Below, piece after piece: positions 1-10,729 of a stretch of DNA of 64,000 nt. A program made the position numbers and the translations under genes. How positions within the stretch are numbered: position 1 is the stretch's first letter; each line of letters opens with the position of its first letter. The notes beneath the pieces were generated by a model that did not search any database, was not told where the DNA came from, and worked only from the letters and a program-made list of their open reading frames with translations. The stretch spans positions 1 to 64,000 of the forward strand of contig JACCGJ010006429.1 of NCBI GenBank assembly GCA_013407085.1. The letters run 5' to 3'. The stretch is from Atriophallophorus winterbourni. Lineage: Eukaryota; Platyhelminthes; Trematoda; Plagiorchiida; Microphallidae.

Positions 1-29
1 CTGCGCCGATTGGAAATTCTGATCACTGT

Positions 30-712
30 GTGATCTCAATACTCCCGAAAATCTACGGAACTATGGAGTATAGGTACATCACTCGCAGTATCGGGCGAAA
101 AGTGACCAGTAGAGCCTGCGAACCCGACAATATTTCAGCGCTGAGAACCATTCTAAGCGACACTGACTTCCGTATTTTTAACGAACCAGACGTTTCCCTT
201 GAATGTGACGTTTTTACATCCTATCTCAACTTTTGCTTTTATATATGCTGTCCGCAGGAAACTATTTTTGTTCGACCTGATTGTTATCCCTCCAATAAAT
301 TGAAGCGCCTCCTAAGACTGAAGAAAAAGGCTTTCAAAAGTCTTGATCGTCACGCTGTCTCCCAGCTGTTTTCATCAATCAAGCTTGGGATTCAACGCAT
401 GCGAGATATATATGTGAAATCAATTTTGAGAACGAATAACAGTCGTCAATTATGGAGTGCGCTCAAAGGTTTTTGTGGCAAAGTCAGGAAGGTACTTCCT
501 TTATCCGTGATATTGATTCATTAAATGAATATTTTCATCTTGTCCTGATGGAACCCAAAAAATCACTGATTTCGTTTTACCCCCATCCTCTTTCTCAACT
601 CCAACTTTTACAAGCTAAGTGGAAGTTATGCAGTCACTTTTGCTGTATGCCGCTCAAAGACTGCAGGCCCCGACAATCTTTCCCCTCTTTTGCTGAAACA
701 ATGCGCATGTGA
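30..712 (+). pseudogene. LINE endonuclease-RT linker remnant
   Basis: Two overlapping open stretches (30-524 and 452-712, different frames) lie upstream of the RT motifs of the LINE. The first is basic and helix-rich, with a KLKRLLRLKKKAFKSL-like segment typical of the linker between endonuclease and RT in LINE ORF2 proteins. The frame change near 450-520 is a real break. No catalytic motif is visible here; the assignment rests on position and composition. Confidence 0.5.
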
Positions 713-1337
713 ACTTTCTTCGCCGATCTCATCTAACTTCAACAGATGCATTGAGAAAAGTATTTTCCCCAAAAATTATCCTGGGAAGTACCGCCCCATT
801 GCGTGTAAGTCGTAGCTACTCAAAGTACTGGAAATTATAGTGCTACGACGACTTGTTTCGAGTTGCCAGGTAGAAGATTCGCATCAGTTCGCGTACCGCA
901 AATAAACGTTCGGCAGTAGACGCACTCGCATTGCTAACTGACCATGTATCCCGATCAATGGATTCGAAATCAAAAGCGGTGCAGGTTTGTTTCCTTGATT
1001 ACACCAAAGCTTTCAATAGTGTTATCAGAAGTTCTTTGCTAAGGGAACTTCATGATTATGGTGTACTCCTGAACCTAGTTCAATAGCGTTCTTTTTTAAG
1101 GACCGTTTGCAGTATACTGCCGTGAATGGTAAAGTCTCCAATTCTGTAGCGATTTGTCGCGCTGTTCTACAAGGCGCAATACTTTCCCCATTTTAAATTT
1201 TCTATCTACATTTCTGATCCTCCTTGCTTTTATTTCACTATTATTCTAAAATATGCAGATGACATTTCTGTATTTTTTGACCACCATAGACGTGCTGACT
1301 CTCCTACATCTGAATTTATTATCAATAACATTGGCCA

Positions 1338-1971
1338 GTGCTCATCCTCATTCGGTTTATCGTCAAATCCTCAAAAATGCAAAGAGGTAATATTTTCAAA
1401 CTTTGCTGGTCGGCGTCGTCAAAATCCTCTTCAAAGAATTCTCTCGATTTCCTTTCATGGCTCGAACTTCAGCAGAAGCGCATGTTTCAAGTATCTTGGC
1501 GTCATTTTATCACAGACTCTCAAATGGACCAATCATGTGACTGCACAGTACTTGAAGGTTAGAAAGTTATCATTTTACGCCTTACGTCTGCATTCTTTAG
1601 CTGTTCCTCCTGATGTAGTTAGATATTTTGTTTTTTCCTGCATTGTTCCCATTTTAATCTACGCATCCCCTATAATTTTTCCTGGTCTTTTTGAAAAGAA
1701 TTTTTTGATGAACAGATTGAGCTCTTCCTCTACCGAGTTAATTCGTGATATGATCTTCGAACGCCACTTTCGTGAATGTGACATATTAGTCAGAGTCATA
1801 TCGTCTGATAATGCCACCCACTGCATGAAGTCCTTATGGCTTGCAGATCGTTCCCATCTACGCGTAGTCAACATATCGTCCCGTATGCAAGAACTGAGAA
1901 ATTCAAAAATTCTTCTATTCCTCACCTGGCTCGATATTTGGTTGATCATACAAAAGTTATTCTTGATTTGA
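1338..1971 (+). pseudogene. LINE reverse transcriptase C-terminal part
   Basis: Continues the RT of the LINE after the YADD box at 1252-1263. The frame shifts at about 1480 and again near 1540. Recognisable family signatures are the KYLGV segment that follows the catalytic box in LINE RTs and a W-T-N-H-V segment. The last part (1537-1971) is the thumb and C-terminal region. Broken by frameshifts, hence a pseudogene. Confidence 0.6.
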
Positions 1972-2129
1972 GGAAGAAACTGACGGTATAATAACTGAAG
2001 TGAGATCATCCTTATTTGACATGTCTTTTTCTAAAATGTACATTTTATTACGTGTGGTCGAATTAATAGTATCGCTGAAAATCCGTGTACTCGAATAAAG
2101 CCATTTTTTCTTCTTCTTCTTCTATCCCA

Positions 2130-2740
2130 TGACTAGACAAACGATCAAAACGTGCAGTTAGGTGGCGAATGTTGTCCCCATTTGATGCGCTAGCAACCAG
2201 AACATCGTCGAGATATACGTAAGCGCAATGAAAACCTCTGCAAACCTAGTCCATAAATTGCTGGAAGTTTTGAGCGGCATTACATAAACCGAAAGGCATA
2301 CCGACAACTTCGTAAAGTAAATAAATAAAAAAATTTATTCTTAGAAATCCAAGGCATGTTAAACATGATCAATAGTCCGAACGGTGTGGTAACTGCCGTT
2401 TTTGGGATGTCCGCTTCCGCGACCGGTATTTGGTTATACGCTCGAACCAGGTCTACCTTGCTGAAAATGGTATACCCGTGGATATTGGCAGCCAGGTCTT
2501 GAATATGCGGGATCGGGTACCTATCGGATACCGTTGATTTATTTAACCTGCGGTAATCACCACACGGGCGCCAATCGTTTGAGTTTTTCTTGGGTGCCAT
2601 GTGCAGAGAAGATGACCAAGGGCTACTGGAAGTCGTATGATGCCCAATGCTAGCATGTGCTGGAACTCTTTGCGCGCTATCTGTAACTTTTCAGGCGTTA
2701 ATCGCCTCGGTTTTCCTTAAACCGGGGGCCCACTAGTGGT
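2130..2740 (-). pseudogene. Gypsy reverse transcriptase (remnant 1)
   Basis: The open part at 2600-2280 carries [11 protein letters not shown], the [15 protein letters not shown] block and TAVTTPFGL, all typical of Ty3/Gypsy RT. After an AT-rich insertion of about 60-70 bases near 2315-2380 the RT resumes with [12 protein letters not shown] and the catalytic box YLDD (about 2215-2225). A stop interrupts the FMD segment. The palm domain is recognisable but dead. The downstream part is cut off at 2126 by the LINE. Confidence 0.8.
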
Positions 2741-3014
2741 AATATGGTGTTCCACTGGGGTGAAGACTGCAGGTATACAGTCGGTGATACGCGGAATTAG
2801 TTAGGATAGTCCGCAACCAGCGGGGAATATGATGGTTCGGTGTCGCCGTAGCTCAATACCGGAGATATCCTTGCAGCTTTGCTCGGGTACCAAGAACTTT
2901 AAGACGTGTCGTTCCATCTGTCAGTTGCGAGCGCCGAAAATCTACAAAGATGTCGAATGCGTGCAAGATGTCGACGCCTAGTATGGCAAACGGGACCGCA
3001 GAGATCGTGAAAAT

Positions 3015-3370
3015 TCAGCGGAATTCACGACGCAAACCTAAATCGAGAGTCAAAGAGCGTTGACCGTAGGTTGTTATTATGGATCCGTTTGCTGCCCTTA
3101 AGTGCTGGCTTACTGAACCAGACGTTGTGTGCGCATCTACCGGGAGAACACTTACATCTGCACCGGTGTCTACCAGAAAATTTATGCCGGTAGGCTTATC
3201 AGGTATATAGAATAGGCGATTCGAACGTTTAGGGCCGACGGCGGTAGTCGTCGTTACTTGTCGGCCCGAAAGTTTCCCGCTCGCGAGGTGCGATATGCGC
3301 AAGGCTTCATGCAACTTCGCGCTTCCTCGCCATACTTCCGGTGAATCCAGCATATTGGTGATTCATTACG
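3015..3370 (-). pseudogene. Gypsy gag zinc knuckle and aspartic protease (remnant 1)
   Basis: In one frame near 3356-3285 the minus strand reads a C-x2-H-x9-C-x3-C pattern followed by a basic stretch, the gag nucleic-acid-binding knuckle of this Gypsy group. In another frame the protease reads FLVDTGADVSVLP, with the catalytic D-T-G intact, then a TYGQRSLTLDLGLRR segment. The frame change between them may be ordinary decay or an original gag-pol shift; one copy cannot tell. Confidence 0.75.
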
Positions 3371-3519
3371 GCTTTTTGCGCGCCGGTGGGATGGGGTGCG
3401 TGACTGTGGCTGAGTGTGAGGTTTCGAACCTCCCTGTGCAATTCTGCACTCTCAACCATAAGGTCTGTAGCTCTGTTTTCATTTGTATTACTTCGTGTGT
3501 GTTTGTGTTTGTCCTGCTG

Positions 3520-4125
3520 CTACGGCGTGATATGGGCATCCGGATGAGAGTGTATGCACCCGGCGATGCCATCCGCCATCTTCGCCAGCTCAGATATCGG
3601 AGTACTTCTCGCTGAAACTAGGATATCCTGCACGTACTTCGGTAGGCGCTGGACCCAAAGTTCCTGAATTAACGGCTCGTCCATACGCGCTGGCCCCAGT
3701 AGTCGTCGCATCTCCATAAATATGGTAGATGGCTTTTTTCTGAAAACCTTCAGAAAGCTAAAAAGCTGTTGCAGCCTCACGCGTTTGGACGGGACCGTGC
3801 GGAAAATCACGGCTTGTTTGAGGCTACGGTAGCAATCGGCTTCGAGGGCAGTGAGGACTGCGTCGCGACCCTGCATTAATATGTCGGTCGGCAGTTTTTG
3901 TGTCAAATAAGAGAACATCGCTGCGTCATCTACGATATTTTTGGCACTAAGCCCCGTTTCAAAAAAGTGGAACCAATACTCCGGGTCCTGTGGAATGAAA
4001 CCGAAAACTGTGATGGCCGTATAGTCCAATAATATGCGCTTAGATTTAATCATGATGAACCGTCCAAGTGACAAAAAAACTGATAAAAATAGCAGGTGCG
4101 AAATAAAAAAAAACGAAACACACAA
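3520..4125 (-). pseudogene. Gypsy gag capsid-like region (remnant 1)
   Basis: An open stretch of 201 codons. Its N-terminal part, rich in Phe and Leu, probably lies upstream of the true start. From about residue 40 it reads the P-x-x-P-E-x-W-F-x-x-F-E pattern and continues with a helix-rich capsid-like region common in flatworm and arthropod Gypsy gag proteins. It lies immediately upstream of the zinc knuckle and protease on the same strand, which supports the call. No retroviral envelope gene is present. Confidence 0.7.
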
Positions 4126-4129
4126 AAAT

Positions 4130-4500
4130 ACGTACCCAAAAAATACATGACGAAAAAAAACGGAAAAACGCTTGACTTACCGGAAAAATACACGAAGGAT
4201 ATGTGTACGGAGGGCTCACCAATTTGTTATTGACCAGGTTACTAAATTAACGTCCCACTAGAGTAGGAGAAAACGCAGGTTGACTGGAAAATATATAGCG
4301 GTAGACAAAACGTGTACAGAGCGGTCACGATGCACGCACGAACGGAAGTTCGAATTGTCAAGGTCAATGTTTTGATGAGGAAGAACAAGCGGTGTTACAG
4401 TAGTTACCACATTTTCGTGAATATAATTGACCACGACAAAAACACGAAAAGAGAAAATGATTCTTTTGCCATTAATGCCCAAGGTCTCTAGAACGAGTTT
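4130..4500 (-). repeat. Putative leader/LTR of Gypsy remnant 1
   Basis: Upstream of the gag on the minus strand there is non-coding sequence with a TATA-like GCTATATATT near 4297-4306, consistent with an LTR promoter. No second LTR copy is available in the window, so the LTR ends cannot be fixed by self-comparison. Low confidence; it could equally be host DNA. Confidence 0.3.
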
Positions 4501-4642
4501 ACAGGAGTAACCACGTAGATGAGATGTTTTTCATGATAAAGGCGAACAGAACTGAACAAGGATGACCTGGTGTCAATAGAATTTGGTAAAGCAAACTAAG
4601 ATTCCCACAAATCCGTCGATATTTCATGGTGAACAAATTGTG

Positions 4643-4882
4643 TTACGCTATCCTTTCAGGGCATGTGAGGTCAAACAGACCACTCACTAGCTTCAAGGTT
4701 CGTCCTATCGTCCTTGAATAACCACGGTAGTCACCACACTGCCTCCAGTCATCTGAGGTCTTGGGAACCACATATAGTGATGGCGACCAGGAGCTGGAGG
4801 AATGGCGAATGATTCCAAGCTCCAGCATATGCTCAAACTCGGCTTTTGCAATTTTGAGTTTGGAAGGATAGTCAATAGTCAA
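4643..4882 (-). pseudogene. Gypsy reverse transcriptase N-terminal fragment (remnant 2)
   Basis: The minus strand reads KIAKAEFEHMLELGIIR followed by SSSSWSPSLYVVPK and WRQCGDYR. This is the classic start of Ty3/Gypsy RT, up to the first conserved block. It then loses similarity near 4700. Its upstream neighbour in the element (protease at 9621-9926) is 4.7 kb away because a CR1 LINE sits between them. Confidence 0.8.
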
Positions 4883-5075
4883 TAGTTAATAGTTTGTTTT
4901 GGAAATAAAAGCTACAAGCTTAATTGAATAACCACAGGATAGTTAACACATTGGGTCGGGAAAAATGTCCACAGTTCAGAGAGGAGAAAAGTAATTCGTA
5001 TTGAGTGGAAAGTAAACGCTGTGGAGAGAGAAAAAATGGTGCAGTATCACAGAGATCATAATAGCAAAATTATGA

Positions 5076-7930
5076 TTAAAAATTGTGCAATGCGTTATAG
5101 AAATGAATGTCAATGCGTTCTTTAAAAATAGTGGGAGATGGGGCAGAAACGACAGAATGGGGCAGGGAATTCCAAGCACGAGTAATCCGAATGGCGAAGA
5201 ATTGTCTCCGGCAGTCCAGTCTACTGTGCCGATGCGCTAGCTTGAGAGGATGACCACGATTTCCAGAGGGCAGTGCCAATTCTAGCATTCGCCTACATGG
5301 GTGATTTTCATCCGTCAATATCCGATACGTAAGAATCAGATCGCCTCGGAGTTGACGGTAATCCGTTGGAAACAATCTCAGTGTTGTTAGACGTTCTTGG
5401 TAGCTGGCGAGGCCAAGCCCCTTGACAAGCTTGGTAAAACGTCTCTGTGGTTGTTCCAACGCGTGCTGGTCACGCTTCAACCATGGTTTCCAGACAGAAA
5501 TAGCATATTCTAAGTGTGGCCTGACGTACGCCTGAAGAAGAAGCGGGAAGAGACGTGAATCGATGGTTCCGAATGCCCGCTTCAAGAGCCCAACGTTTCT
5601 ATTAGCTACGGTTGAAGCACTTTTACACTGAGCAGAACAGCCCAAGTCATGTTGCACGATCACTCCGAGATCCTTTTCTTGCGTTGTGACAGTGAGGATC
5701 TTGCCACCTAGAATATACCTAGGGTCGCCGGGAAAGCGAACACGTAATGCGTGACATTTTTCAATGTTGAATGGTAAGCGATTGATCGTTGACCATTCAT
5801 GCAATGAGTCTAGATCGGATTGCAGTTTTGACGTATCGTCAGACGAATCTATGGAGCGCCAGATCTTGATATCATCCGCAAATAGGAGAAACGGTGATTT
5901 CACGTATCCTCCAATGTCATTGATAAACAACAAAATAGACGCGGGCCAAGAACGGAACCCTGAGGTACTCCACACTGAATTGGGAACGGCTCTGAAAGGG
6001 TCTGTTTAACACGCACGCGAAGAGTTCTCAAACGCAGGAATGCAGCTACCCAGGAAAGCAATACAGATGGTAAACCGAATGACAGCAGCTTCTTCAGCAG
6101 TATTACATGGTCAACGCGGTCGAAGGCTTTAGAGAAATCTAAGTAAATAACATCGACTCCTTTACCTTCATCAGCAGATTTGGTCCAGTAATCCCGAGCC
6201 AAAAGTAAGTTAGAGGTACATGAGTGTCCTCTACGAAATCCATGTTGTTCTGCAGCGATAATATTGAAGCCGTCCGCAAAAGCCATGATTTCGTCGGCAA
6301 CTATTGCCTCCATCACCTTGGACAGTACTGGGAGGAGAGTGACTGGACGGTAATTGGCGGGATCACTACGATTTCCACCCTTGAAGATTGGAGTGATGAT
6401 ACCTTCCTTCCAACCAGCAGGGACTTCAGAATTATCCATGAGTCGTTGAAAATACACCGCAAGCGGTTCGCTAAGTTGATCAGCAACTGCACGCAATGCT
6501 TTTGGCGTTATGCAATCGATACCTGGTGAGGAGTTGAGTCGAAGTCGCATGATTTTTTCTCGGACTCTGTGAGCAGAAAACATGGTGTAAGAGTTTAGAG
6601 GCAATGGGGACAAAAACAAAGGAAAGATTAGGGAGGGGTTTTGGAAAATGGGCATGTAATGAGATCTCAAGACTGCTGCTGCTTCCTTTGATGTAGACGT
6701 GGAGCCTGCACTACTACTAAGGGAGGGGATACCAGTCTGCACCTTCTGCCTTTTGTTGACAAATCTGTAGAGCATTTTGTTATTTTCCAGGAATCGAGCC
6801 GTAATTTTACTTTGGTGATCTAATTTATCCTGGCGCACTAGATCAGTGCAATGATTGCGTAATTTTCTATAATGCTCCCAATCCTTCGGCAGTTGTGACA
6901 ACTTAAACGCAGTCCAGGCGGCATTTCTGCGGCACATCCATTTACGGGTTCTACTCCGGATGAGTGTGCCGGCATTTTTTGGGGGAACCGGTCTTGAAAC
7001 TGAAGAAAGCTCCACTAATTGGTGCCATTTGGTAACAAAATTGCGCCAAGTTGAATCCGAGTCACCTTCTAGCATGAAGTCAAAGTTATTGGAGGCAACA
7101 ACATTGTAGAGAGTATCGTAATTTGTAACCGTCCGCAGCCTGATGTCGTCTTGATCCGGGTAGTTAGCGTAACACACGAAGTCAAAAATCAGGACAACAT
7201 GATCGCTTTTACCCAACGGAGGTTCACTCGAGACTTCCTCAATCATCAATACCTCGTTCGTCAGTAGGAGGTCTAGTAAAGATGGTGTGTCATTTCCGCT
7301 GTAACGTGTGGGTTCCGTCACGTGACTGTACAAAGGATGACTTTCTATCAGCTCATTTAACTCCCAAGCAAAAGTATCGTGTGCAGGTTCAACACGCAAA
7401 CTGGGCGAATTGAAGTCTCCCATCAATAAGATATGACTGTGCTTCATTGATAAGGCGAACCGCAAAGAGAATAAAATACCGATATCAACAACAGGTTGGG
7501 CATTTGGTGGACGGTAGATTACAGCCAGTAAAGCAGAGTCTCTGTTTTTGAGCTGCAGACGGCAATAAAGCGAATCTATGGTTTGTAGACGAATATGAGA
7601 CATTTCTGTACAGTGGAGCAAAGAATTATGGTACAGGAGAACTCCACCACCCTTGGTGGGACGATCTTTTCTAATGACAGTCATACCATCAAGCAAGATT
7701 TCGGCATCTGTAACGGATGGTGTTAACCAGGTCTCAGTTACAGCTATAACGTCGAAATGCCGAGCCGCATGTCGAGCACGAAGTTCAGGAAGTTTACTGA
7801 GCAGACCCTGGGCGTTGGTGTAGAAACACTTCAGGCTTTCGCGGTGTAGAGCGGGGTCTTCACAGTTATTGTGGTTGTTTATTGCGCCGATCCTGAAAGG
7901 ACCGGAGGAGTTAAGTTTTTTGAGGCACAA
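5076..7930 (-). pseudogene. CR1 ORF2: endonuclease + reverse transcriptase, one frameshift
   Basis: The first 676-codon stretch (7930-5900) starts with an AP-like endonuclease: NAQGLLSK near the N-terminus, then VTETWL, MGDFN and SDHVVL, the metal and catalytic motifs of the exonuclease-endonuclease-phosphatase fold. The RT follows with SPGIDCITPKAL, NYRPVTLLPV, YLDFSKAFDRVDH and GVPQGSVLGP. A frameshift in the 5975-5900 overlap moves to a second frame (5975-5076) carrying the catalytic LFADDIKIW, the EKDLGV block and the C-terminal domain ending near 5076. Apart from this one break every catalytic motif is intact. ORF2 overlaps the end of ORF1 by about 50 bases, as in related elements. Confidence 0.9.
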
Positions 7931-9265
7931 ACTATATCACCGATAGGACCACTTTGAAGTTTGCCGCTTCGCGTTTTATCAAGGGCAGAACGGAGGCGGA
8001 TCTCGAAAGGCGCAAAACGTTTGTGTTTATACCAACTTTGTAACGCATCGCTCACCATGGATTCGGATTGGAGAGTCACTTTGAGTATACGGGGCCCTGA
8101 GCCCTTGTAGGTAGGTGAGGCAGGCAATCGTTTCAAACCAATAGTCAAAGTATCAATTATTTTACTTTGTTGTTGTATGAAACGCCATTGTTCGCAGTCA
8201 TGAATGGTGTTTTTATTGGCATCCGCGTCATTTAGTTCCGGAACTCCAAGAATAAATATGCTTTTCTTGTCGTTATCTTGTTTCCAATTGAAGCTCACTT
8301 CCTTCTTAGCTTGCCGTTCAATCCATGACACGTCCGGAAATATACGAATGGATGAGGTTCCGTTGCGCAAGGTGTATGCAGAAAGCAAAACGGATTCAAC
8401 ATCTACCAAGGATTTAAGCGTGACGCGCAGCAGTCTAGGCTCGCCAATATGTACTGATTTCGGATGTCTGGACAAACGCACAATATTCTCAGCCTCTGAA
8501 GAAATTTTCAATGACTCACATACGGTCCGCCATTGTTGCGCATCTTGCGCTTGTCAAGTTTTAAAACAGGGTGAAGTCGCTTCCGGCACATTGGTGCATA
8601 TCACGGTTAACGCCTCTATGGAACGGGAGCTTGCCTCCGGGGCTATTTTCTTCGCTGCTGTGAAATTCACATGAGTAGCAGAAGGACGTGTTGCATCCAT
8701 CGCTGGGACTAATGGTAGCTTCGAGATATGGGGATCAGTTTGTACACGAGGTGACGCAGCAACCAATTCGGAGTAGCCAAGCTTGGTGGCAATCTTGGGG
8801 CGGATATCGTCCTTAGAAGAATTAGGTGGTGATGAACAGGTCGTAAACTTCGTTTCGAGTAGTTTCACGCGTGCTTCAAGTGAAGAGATGATTTCTTTCT
8901 GCTGGTCGAGCAAAGTAAGCAGAGAGCGGATAATCGGTTTTTTTGGAACAGTGTACGCAAAACCATGGTAAGTTTGTGCGCTGTCGATGTTCTTTTAATT
9001 CTAACGTTGATAACCCGGAACAACGCGAGTGGAACCATGTGGAGCAACTACTACACTCAATTCCTTCAGTTACGGCTTTGGAGCAGTCTCCCTTGCCACA
9101 AATGTTGGCGTCCAAGTTTGTCAAGATTGACGTTCGTTTTTTGCTGGATTTATGCTCAACGTTTTTTGAAGGTTGGCTTTTACCCGTTGTCTTACATTCA
9201 CCGGATTTTGGAGTAACTTTACCGTTAGAACGGAGGTTCGATTTTGATTTACTATCAACCATCAT
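7879..9265 (-). pseudogene. CR1 ORF1: PHD finger, coiled coil, RRM-like domain
   Basis: Three minus-strand open stretches make one broken ORF. 9301-8876 holds a C4HC3 PHD finger (9100-8948) with spacing C-x4-C-x9-C-x2-C-x4-H-x2-C-x20-C-x2-C, after a Lys/Ser-rich N-terminus; the likely start is one of two adjacent ATGs at 9265/9262. 8913-8554 begins with a short heptad-like coiled coil (ISSLEARVKLLETKF). 8511-7879 has IFILGVPE and ILKVTLQS segments that recall the RRM-like RNA-binding part of LINE ORF1 proteins. ORF1 proteins bind the element RNA; PHD fingers in ORF1 are known from CR1/L2-type elements. Two frameshifts (near 8900 and 8550) inactivate it. Confidence 0.75.
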
Positions 9266-9376
9266 GACAATAATCGAATAAAAATGAAAAAAATCTGTCA
9301 CGACAAGAAAGATTCAACTTGCGCGCCAAGGTTAACGTGGTGAAGTCGCGTAGTTCTAAAAGAGACGGATGGTCGG

Positions 9377-10200
9377 CTAGTGACGATGTGGTGTTTCACA
9401 GAGTGTGTCATTTTGTCTGTCGGTCTTGTGGGGTTGCATGGTGGATGGGAATTCATGCAGTATAGAACTAAATGTCGAAGTTGCTGGAGTGACAGCAGTG
9501 ATACCGGAGGAAATGCCTTTAGTATTGATGCCTAACACTTGCAAAGAGGTTGTCATATCCACTAATCCCCGCTGTTTTACTTCGACAGTTAGACCGAAGT
9601 GAGACAAAAGTCGATACCAATTATGGGGCGATTAATCTCAGCGATGTTGAACACCCAGTTGTTGAACATCTCAGTCCTACTTTGGGGGTTGAAAGGCGTT
9701 GGCCGTAAGTGTTAATACGAGTGTCACTTGCCGCCTGAAGCATATAGGACGGCGGTTTTGAGAAACTTGATGCTGGAGGTAGGACGCAAATTTCAGCGCC
9801 AGTTTCGACTAAGAAACGTAGATCACTCGATTTGTCTGAAATGTAGAACAGGCGACTCGGATTTGGTCGGCCAGTTGCAATAATTGACCCTTGATTTTGA
9901 CTGTATTTGAACATGGGGGAATGCATTTTGAGGCTTTATCCCCATATCTCTTGTAGCACCAACATATGCGCTCAGGGATTTTCGATGGTCGATATTTAGT
10001 TTTTGAGCGTGGTCGGTAGGCAGATTTCGAAAAAAAGCGAGTTCACCACAAGAGTTAGTACAGCGACTTGTTTTTTGATTCCGAACATGGACAGTGCGAA
10101 TTGATTGGTGCAGAATCTGTCGTAATTTTGTCGGCTTTCTTTGCTTCGAGCATTTTATCAGCCGCTGGTGCTAGTTCCTCTTATGATACGTAAGTAATCA
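9377..10200 (-). pseudogene. Gypsy gag knuckle and protease (remnant 2)
   Basis: Minus strand. 9960-9900 reads CWCYKRYGDKASKC plus PPC, a gag zinc knuckle with the second metal ligand altered (Tyr where remnant 1 has His). 9926-9621 is an aspartic protease with FLVETGAEICVLP, in which the catalytic Asp is replaced by Glu. 9607-9377 continues as SHFGLTVEVKQRGLVD, the region after the protease in this Gypsy group. The RT that should follow is found at 4882-4643 beyond the CR1 insertion. Sequence from 9970 to 10200 is likely decayed gag but is too changed to be sure. Confidence 0.75.
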
Positions 10201-10338
10201 AACCATCAAATGTCAGTTTGGAGGTTTTTAAACCACAACTGTTTGAAAATGCTTTCGTCAATCTTTTTGTCTCCAAGTAGCTATTTCATCTGTCCAGGAA
10301 GCTGAGATTTGCTGAAAAATACCAATTCGATCTATTAA
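10201..10338. other. No gene recognised
   Basis: A short stretch between Gypsy remnant 2 and the CsRn1-like element. No open frame or repeat is recognised. Confidence 0.4.
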
Positions 10339-10496
10339 TGCGGATTTGATTCATTAACATGTCTTTTTCGTACACAGATCTTACGCCTCCAATTTTCTAT
10401 TACAACTACTATACTCCTGTTCTAAAAGATTAAAGCTTTTCGAGCTGGACTTTATATCTTCTATTCTCTGAACGTTTGTGTCTATATCACACTACA
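10339..10496 (+). repeat. 5' LTR of the CsRn1-like element
   Basis: Begins TG and ends CA. It aligns along its length with 14097-14242: both have GATTCATTAAC near the start, a CTATTAC / ACTATTAC segment in the middle, and end TATATCACACTACA. The two LTRs differ at many positions and by small indels, which indicates an old insertion. Confidence 0.8.
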
Positions 10497-10729
10497 ATTT
10501 AATCTTCTGTGGGTAAAGCACTCCGCCTTGAACGTTTCGACTTGGACTTTAACGAACTACGTTACATCTCTCGGTGTATATGACAACGGAACATTCCCTA
10601 TGCTCGCTAATCTTATCAGCACTGTTATTTTCGGCTTTGTTGTCATATGAATCTCCTATTGGTGTTTTCAATTCGCTGTATATAAAACCTAAATATATTG
10701 TGTATGCGAGATACCTGCTCTTTGCGTGT

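Larger units (their letters stand above)
1..2125 (+). mobile_element. Decayed non-LTR retrotransposon (LINE), 3' part
   Basis: A broken reverse-transcriptase region can be followed through several frames. The linker before the RT lies at 30-700. An RT block reading LDYTKAFNS lies near 990-1020, and the catalytic box YADD is at 1252-1263. A C-terminal block with FKYLGV and LKWTNHV follows at 1480-1540 and continues to about 1970. Stops and frameshifts are frequent, so it cannot make a protein. The element ends near 2108-2125 in a TTC-rich tail that abuts a Gypsy reverse transcriptase on the opposite strand, so it probably inserted there. The RT resembles the jockey/CR1 group by eye, but the clade is not settled. 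The 5' end lies outside the window. Confidence 0.75.
2126..4500 (-). mobile_element. Ty3/Gypsy LTR retrotransposon remnant 1
   Basis: Read on the minus strand the order is putative LTR/leader (4130-4500), gag (4125-3520), gag zinc knuckle (about 3356-3285), protease (about 3230-3015) and reverse transcriptase (about 2740-2130). This is the Ty3/Gypsy gag-pol order. The RT stops where the plus-strand LINE tail begins at 2125, so RNase H, integrase and the 3' LTR are missing. Frameshifts separate gag, knuckle, protease and RT. A sequence reading TTGGTGAGC on the minus strand near 4215-4225 sits where a primer-binding site would be, but I could not match it to a tRNA. Confidence 0.8.
4876..9330 (-). 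mobile_element. CR1-type LINE, nearly full length
   Basis: A two-ORF non-LTR retrotransposon on the minus strand. ORF1 (about 9265-7879) has a PHD finger, a coiled coil and an RRM-like region. ORF2 (7930-5076) has an apurinic-type endonuclease and reverse transcriptase. The 3' UTR has the segment CTGTGGTTATT shared with other CR1 copies here (for example 56480-56495). The element ends near 4876-4895 in tandem copies of a 7-nt unit (ACTATTG on the minus strand), the type of tail CR1 elements leave. ORF1 has two frameshifts and ORF2 one, so this copy is recently dead. It is inserted in Gypsy remnant 2. Confidence 0.88.

Noticed and set aside
2280..4125. Endogenous retrovirus with envelope
   Set aside because: Only gag, protease and RT of a Ty3/Gypsy element can be seen; no envelope-like ORF is present.
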